A stretch of 9,418 bases of DNA. It comes from Fen-7 sp041494285 (lineage in GTDB: Archaea; Halobacteriota; Methanosarcinia; Methanotrichales; Methanotrichaceae). Every line of letters begins with the position of its first letter. Within the stretch, counting starts at the first letter, position 1. A program made the translations under genes and the position numbers. The notes below the pieces were generated by a model. It was not told the origin of the DNA, ran no database searches, and was given only the letters and a program-made list of their open reading frames with translations. This document shows, one piece after another, positions 6,358 through 9,418 of the stretch. The stretch covers positions 1 through 9,418 of the forward strand of contig JBGQAL010000111.1 of the NCBI GenBank assembly GCA_041494285.1, written 5' to 3'.

Positions 6358-7005
6358 ATGATGAACCGCACCATGAAACTGCTCATGCTCTCGGACATAT
6401 TCGTCCTGACGGGCTTTGGGCTGATCCAGCCGATACTGGCGATATTCATAGACCATGGCGTGGCTGGTGGTACGGTACTGACCGCAGGCCTAGCCAGTAC
6501 CATCTTCCTCCTGACAAAGTCCCTAGTGCAGTTACCATTCGCGAAATACATCGATGATCATGGTAAGAAGACCCGATGGCTGATCCTGGGCACCCTGCTC
6601 ATAGCTTCCGTGCCCATACTTTACGTTACCGCCGATACCATGTACAAGATCTATCTGGCGGAACTCATCTACGGCCTGGGCAGTGGCCTCGCATATCCTA
6701 CATGGTTGGGCCTGTGGACAAGCAATCTGAACCAGGGGAAAGAAGGCTTCCAGTGGTCCATTTATTCGACATCTACCAACATTGGCACCGCGGCCGCAGG
6801 CACAGTCGGTGCAGCCATGGCCAATGTTGCTGGGTTCACCACCACCTTCCTCTTAGCTGGGGTGATGTGCCTTCTGGGATGCGTAACGCTCCTCGTGCTA
6901 GAGAGCAGAAGTTCCGAGAAGGTCGGGGACCAAAAGAGAGCAGAAACCCATTTTCGTAGATCTCGGAGGGCATATTCTGCCCTGGAAGGACTGCTGAAGC
7001 TGTGA
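6358..7005 (+). CDS. Half-size (six-helix) major facilitator superfamily protein
   Basis: The 215-residue integral membrane protein corresponds to one half of a normal 12-helix MFS transporter. Hydrophobic segments lie at about 7-31, 38-58, 74-92, 97-120, 138-160 and 163-182. Between helices 2 and 3, YIDDHGKKTRW (64-74) matches MFS motif A (G-x-L/Y-x-D-x-x-G-R/K-K/R). YGLGSGLAYPTWLGLW (105-120) is a glycine-rich helix 4. Residues 183-215 form a basic soluble tail. Similar half-length MFS proteins occur, as I recall, in other archaea and small-genome bacteria, so this may be a complete gene acting as a dimer; the substrate is unknown. The start is set by GGAGGTG at 6344-6350, seven bases before the ATG; a second ATG follows directly at 6361. 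It is the only confident plus-strand gene and lies convergent to the nucleotidase gene. Confidence 0.85.
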   Translation: MMNRTMKLLMLSDIFVLTGFGLIQPILAIFIDHGVAGGTVLTAGLASTIFLLTKSLVQLPFAKYIDDHGKKTRWLILGTLLIASVPILYVTADTMYKIYLAELIYGLGSGLAYPTWLGLWTSNLNQGKEGFQWSIYSTSTNIGTAAAGTVGAAMANVAGFTTTFLLAGVMCLLGCVTLLVLESRSSEKVGDQKRAETHFRRSRRAYSALEGLLKL

Positions 7006-7236
7006 TTCGAGGATGAAATCTACATTATGAACCCTACGATCTTGTGGTCTCGGACAACCGGTATTGGTATTATTAGAAAGAATGCTAGCATCAGGATTAA
7101 CCCGACACAGAATCGCAGGATGGCTATGAGGACATAATATAGACGGATAAAGCTATTTTATTTTTGTATATATTGTACTCATATTGCAGATCTTATTCGA
7201 ACAAAAGCCGCTTCCAAAGATTTTTAAATCCACCTG
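7006..7236. other. Convergent spacer with a hydrophobic open frame
   Basis: No assigned gene. On the minus strand 7020-7157 is open for 45 codons and would encode a strongly hydrophobic segment, but the only start codon is the ATG near 7091. A minus-strand TATA-like AATATATAC (around 7164-7174) lies just upstream. It may be the relic of a membrane-protein gene. No strong hairpin terminator was found for either flanking gene; GATTTAAAAATC just past the nucleotidase stop is a weak candidate. Confidence 0.4.
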
Positions 7237-7806
7237 TCAGATACCTTTGTTGCAGTTAATCTCATGTATCGCCCTAACCACGCTTTTCCACTCAGGGCAA
7301 TAATGCACCTGATTCGAGTAATTTTCGATACCCGTGCAATTCATACTCCACGGGTGTACGAATAGAATTCCACGGCGATTGGGATCGCTTTTAACAAATT
7401 CCACTATGTTCATGTCGAGGTCATCAATTAATACGTCTGATGGTATGTTATGTTTCATCCCTGTCCTGGCGTGGTAGTATTCCGTTAAGCACGGAAAGTG
7501 AGTACTCAGCCATTGTTTGGTAGCATCTTCTGCGTTGGGCCGTCTAGCCGTCACAACGCACACATTGTAATCAGCAAGTTGCTCTATGCCTTTTTGCGAA
7601 CCTTCGATCAATGGAACACTTAGTGTGTATTCTGGGTCGGCCAACAACCTAGATATTTCAGACCATATCTCTCCTCCAGAAAAGGTCCAGTGTGCACGAT
7701 TGACATCGCTTTTAAGATACTTCAGACCATATTCTTTTTCGATTACCCTCAGGACCGCCCCAACTTGATCCGCCAATACCCCATCAATATCTACAGCTAT
7801 CTTCAA
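7237..7806 (-). CDS. HAD-superfamily 5'-nucleotidase-like protein (5'(3')-deoxyribonucleotidase family)
   Basis: This 189-residue haloacid-dehalogenase phosphatase most resembles the 5'(3')-deoxyribonucleotidase group (NT5C family), which removes phosphate from nucleoside monophosphates. The four HAD motifs are visible: DIDGV at 6-10 with nucleophile D6 and acid/base D8; VVTAR at 84-88 with T86; K118 in GMKHN; and DVLIDDLD at 124-131 with metal-binding D128/D129. The substrate is not proven. The start is a TTG: GGAGG lies six bases before it (7813-7817), and the only nearby ATG (7810) opens a two-codon frame, ATG AGT TGA, too close to the GGAGG. A minus-strand TATA-like TTTATAGA at 7859-7866 predicts a leader of about 31 bases. 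Length and motifs are intact. It appears to be a single-gene unit. Confidence 0.86.
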   Translation of the reverse strand: MKIAVDIDGVLADQVGAVLRVIEKEYGLKYLKSDVNRAHWTFSGGEIWSEISRLLADPEYTLSVPLIEGSQKGIEQLADYNVCVVTARRPNAEDATKQWLSTHFPCLTEYYHARTGMKHNIPSDVLIDDLDMNIVEFVKSDPNRRGILFVHPWSMNCTGIENYSNQVHYCPEWKSVVRAIHEINCNKGI

Positions 7807-7858
7807 CTCATGCCTCCGACAGGCAGTATACTAGATCCTATTGGACCTCGTTTATCCT

Positions 7859-7866
7859 TCTATAAA
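7859..7866 (-). promoter_or_regulatory. TATA-like box for the nucleotidase gene
   Basis: TTTATAGA on the minus strand, about 57 bases before the TTG start. The predicted transcript start near 7837 leaves a leader that includes the GGAGG ribosome site. The complement also reads TATAAAG on the plus strand, so its direction is not certain. Confidence 0.35.
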
Positions 7867-7968
7867 GCATAGCACACCCTTAGTGTTTCTTTTTTAATGT
7901 ATCTTATTCCTTGCGCAAGTACATCATGACATGCTTTTATACAATTCCGGTTCCTTAGAGATTGTAAT

Positions 7969-7990
7969 TATCTGAGAAGTATCTGAGAAG
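7969..7990. repeat. 11-bp perfect tandem duplication
   Basis: TATCTGAGAAG occurs twice head to tail (7969-7979 and 7980-7990). It is probably a small replication-slippage duplication in non-coding DNA; a paired binding site is possible. Confidence 0.85.
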
Positions 7991-8132
7991 TGAACATGCT
8001 TGGAAATGTTTCAGGATTTCAGAGGAAGTTAAGCTACAGAACACACGGTATATGCTGCAAAAATTATATGTTAACGCTCATTAATATAATTGAAGGCAGT
8101 TTGAAGCAAACCGATATCAAGAGAGTAAAACA

Positions 8133-8216
8133 TGCGGGGTACGGGATTCGAACCCGCGAACTCCTGCGAGACAGGATCTTAAGTCCTGCGCCTTTGGCCA
8201 GCTTGGCAAACCCCGC
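8133..8216 (-). tRNA. tRNA-Leu (anticodon UAA)
   Basis: The gene is 84 bases long and reads UUA codons. The acceptor stem pairs GCGGGGT with ACCCCGC, and A73 follows as discriminator base, as expected for leucine. The D-arm is GCC/GGC with a GG in the loop. The anticodon stem CAGGA/TCCTG encloses the loop CTTAAGA, with anticodon TAA at 8179-8181. The variable arm is long (14 bases, CTC/GAG stem), which makes it class II. The T-arm is GCGGG TTCGAAT CCCGT. The 3' CCA is not encoded and no intron is present. The DNA upstream is AT-rich with no clean TATA box at the usual distance. Confidence 0.98.
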
Positions 8217-8451
8217 GCTAATTTAGCTAAGCGTAGCGATTTTCGTCTTTTTTGAACCGCTTCACCATTTAGACTAAAAAGGGTTTTAGGATAAGAAGAT
8301 TTCCGATGCATTAAATTAATTATGCGCCCTTAGAGCCTATCGGATCTTCCATGTCAATCTTAGAAAATTCACTATCCATCTTTCCATGACACTGCACCAC
8401 TCAACCAACATGTCATAACATCCCGACTACTCGTTCACTTAGTAATGATTT

Positions 8452-8703
8452 TCAGATACTAGGTGTCCAATTACCATTATCAATGGGGGTCAATATTCCG
8501 GATTTATTTAGCGAATATCCCATCGGAATTCTCCCCCAATTCCAAAGGCTAGAATTCGCTGAGGTGTTATTGGTTTGTATTGGTATTGCTATTTGGCTCA
8601 AAATAGCTTGACCGTTGCTTCCATTCAACTGAACTGGCGCGGTTGCTTCGCAAATCAATGCTAATGCCAAAAGGATTAAGCCGCATATGGCTATATTTCT
8701 CAT
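8452..8703 (-). CDS. Small predicted exported protein rich in N-glycosylation sequons
   Basis: The 83-residue product has no recognised family. It opens with a clear signal peptide: MRN, a hydrophobic core at about 4-17, then ICEATA with likely cleavage after A20 or A22. The mature part of about 60 residues contains six N-x-S/T sites (N27, N45, N46, N50, N66, N78), none followed by proline, suggesting a surface or secreted glycoprotein. A GGGGGAC precedes the ATG at a suitable distance, and a TATA box sits 60 bases upstream. It could instead be the N-terminal stub of a larger exported protein, but the stop is not followed by an obvious continuation. Neighbours (tRNA-Leu, broken transposase) say nothing about its job. 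A longer open frame overlapping it in another register is judged spurious. Confidence 0.62.
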   Translation of the reverse strand: MRNIAICGLILLALALICEATAPVQLNGSNGQAILSQIAIPIQTNNTSANSSLWNWGRIPMGYSLNKSGILTPIDNGNWTPSI

Positions 8704-9122
8704 ATTTGTCCCCCATGAGAGTTTTAATCCAAGCAGTTAATTTCAGGATAGAATTGAACGAATATAAAGACGTGGTACTGCAAGACTGAGGGCAATTTCG
8801 TGTCCCAAGGGCACTATGGATAATGGCACAATCCTGCCTCCCTAAATCATAGCAGAGATTGAAACTTAATTTCATCTCTGGCTCTTGCATCTCTGGTCCT
8901 GTGTCCTTTTTCTGCATGTCCAGCAATATTTGTACCCTCTTCTGCACTGTAGCTAATCCTTGGCGGCATTTAGTAGTTTTGTGATAATATTTTTCTCTGC
9001 AAAAAGTTATGCATGAACAAAGGATAACTAAATATTTGTACAATGATATTTTTCTAGCTTTTTTTCATTTTCTAGTTGATTAACAGTGTTGAATAGTTCA
9101 AACTCGATATTTACTTCTTCTC
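8704..9122. other. AT-rich spacer with the exported-protein promoter; otherwise unassigned
   Basis: Only the promoter at 8761-8768 is supported. Next to the transposase, the minus strand has an open stretch (9028 to about 9150) in the -1 frame relative to the transposase, with no start codon of its own. A longer minus-strand open frame, 8567-9043, starts with TTG and encodes nothing recognisable. I identify no terminal inverted repeat for the insertion sequence. Confidence 0.5.
8761..8768 (-). promoter_or_regulatory. TATA box for the small exported protein
   Basis: TTTATATT on the minus strand, centred about 61 bases before the ATG. The predicted transcript start near 8738 gives a leader of about 35 bases that includes the GGGG ribosome site. 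Confidence 0.45.
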
Positions 9123-9418
9123 CTATAAGGGTAGATCCGCCACTTCTTTTCTAACAATTTCAATATGGTCGATTCTTCTATTCAGACACTGTCTCGTAAG
9201 CACGTTTAACTCTATCTCAGCCATATTCAACCAGCTGCCGTGCTTAGGGGTATATACAAACTCAAACCTGTCCCACAATGCCTTTGCCTCATTCGACGGA
9301 AACTCTTCATAAAACGATCCGGGGTTGTGAGTGCTTAGGTTGTCCATTACCAATGTTATCTTTTCTGCATTTTTGTATTGATCCGCAATCTCTTCTATAA
9401 AACAAGCCCAGTCCAACT
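9123..9418 (-). CDS. IS630-family transposase, C-terminal part, 3' end damaged
   Basis: This is the C-terminal section of a DDE transposase of the IS630/Tc1-mariner group; the rest lies beyond the right edge of the window, where the frame is still open. KITLVMDNLSTH carries the second catalytic aspartate (D25 counted from the TTG at 9416), and TPKHGSWLNMAEIEL carries the catalytic glutamate (E67), followed by the typical VLTRQCLNRRI. After KEVAD the protein ends abruptly in LPL and a TAG, whereas IS630 proteins normally continue with about 30 residues (a W...RN segment and a final A-R-x-K-L-x-x-L-Y-P). That end is missing. In another register IYPY follows directly, so an internal deletion joining EVAD to the last codons is one possibility. 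The copy is probably inactive. Confidence 0.93.
   Translation of the reverse strand, partial: LDWACFIEEIADQYKNAEKITLVMDNLSTHNPGSFYEEFPSNEAKALWDRFEFVYTPKHGSWLNMAEIELNVLTRQCLNRRIDHIEIVRKEVADLPL

Larger units (their letters stand above)
7807..8132. other. Spacer with short tandem duplication and a plus-strand TATA-like box
   Basis: No gene supported. The left end holds the nucleotidase promoter. TTTATAC at 7936-7942 looks like a plus-strand TATA box, but what follows is only an open frame from GTG 7990 that runs through the antisense of the tRNA gene. The 11-bp tandem duplication at 7969-7990 lies just downstream of that box. TTTTAC directly after the tRNA on the minus strand could serve as its terminator. 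Confidence 0.5.

Noticed and set aside
6330..6557. 75-codon frame at the MFS 5' end as a protein gene
   Set aside because: It lies in another frame over conserved MFS codons; only its start site and ribosome site are worth noting.
7990..8226. Plus-strand 78-codon open frame starting GTG
   Set aside because: About a third of it is the antisense of tRNA-Leu and it matches nothing; an open frame through a tRNA is best explained by chance.
8283..8322. AT-rich palindrome-like GCATTAAATTAATTATGC region near 8308
   Set aside because: Only the outer four bases pair; the inner part does not form a convincing stem.
8567..9043. Minus-strand 158-codon frame starting TTG with a signal-like N-terminus
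   Set aside because: It overlaps the better-supported exported protein in another register, has a TTG start without a good ribosome site, and shows no recognisable motif.
1..9418. CRISPR array or complete defence system
   Set aside because: No regularly spaced direct repeats and no recognisable intact cas, restriction or toxin-antitoxin genes were found on either strand.

Overview
The window looks like a piece of a euryarchaeal genome, most likely a methanogen of the Methanothrix (Methanosaeta) type. The archaeal part is firm. It rests on an archaeal Pus10, ribosomal protein L21e, RNA polymerase subunit Rpo4/F, a DUF655 protein and a KsgA/RsmA dimethyltransferase in the gene order common to Euryarchaeota, together with archaeal TATA boxes and a class II tRNA-Leu without encoded CCA. 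The genus is an inference from general protein style and mixed base composition.

Layout from left to right. (1) Positions 101-1021, minus strand: an AT-rich gene joining a four-helix voltage-sensor module to the cytoplasmic N-terminal domain of a CorA magnesium channel. It stops before the CorA pore, and weak similarity seems to continue in another frame to about 42, so it may be decayed. (2) Positions 1161-4497, minus strand: the translation/transcription operon, transcribed pus10 - rpl21e - rpo4 - DUF655 - rsmA. Its genes overlap or abut, it has a TATA box just before pus10, and it ends in a hairpin/T-tract terminator. It combines tRNA modification, a ribosomal protein, the RNA polymerase stalk and rRNA dimethylation. 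(3) Positions 4924-5868, minus strand: a nucleotide-sugar epimerase behind a long leader. (4) Positions 6358-7005, plus strand: a half-size (six-helix) MFS protein, the only confident plus-strand gene. Its promoter region contains a 14-bp tandem repeat, and two Shine-Dalgarno/ATG pairs precede the coding frame.

(5) Positions 7237-7806, minus strand: a HAD-family 5'-nucleotidase-like protein with a TTG start. (6) Positions 8133-8216, minus strand: tRNA-Leu(UAA). (7) Positions 8452-8703, minus strand: a small predicted exported protein dense in N-glycosylation sequons. (8) Positions 9123-9418, minus strand: the C-terminal part of an IS630-family transposase that runs off the right edge and lacks its normal C-terminus.

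The central operon is conserved housekeeping DNA. The two ends and the spacers around 4498-4923 and 7006-9122 are AT-richer accessory sequence with apparent gene relics, short repeats and a broken insertion sequence. I found no CRISPR array and no complete novel defence or metabolic system. The most unusual items are the voltage-sensor/CorA join, the half MFS with tandem start sites, and the sequon-rich exported miniprotein.
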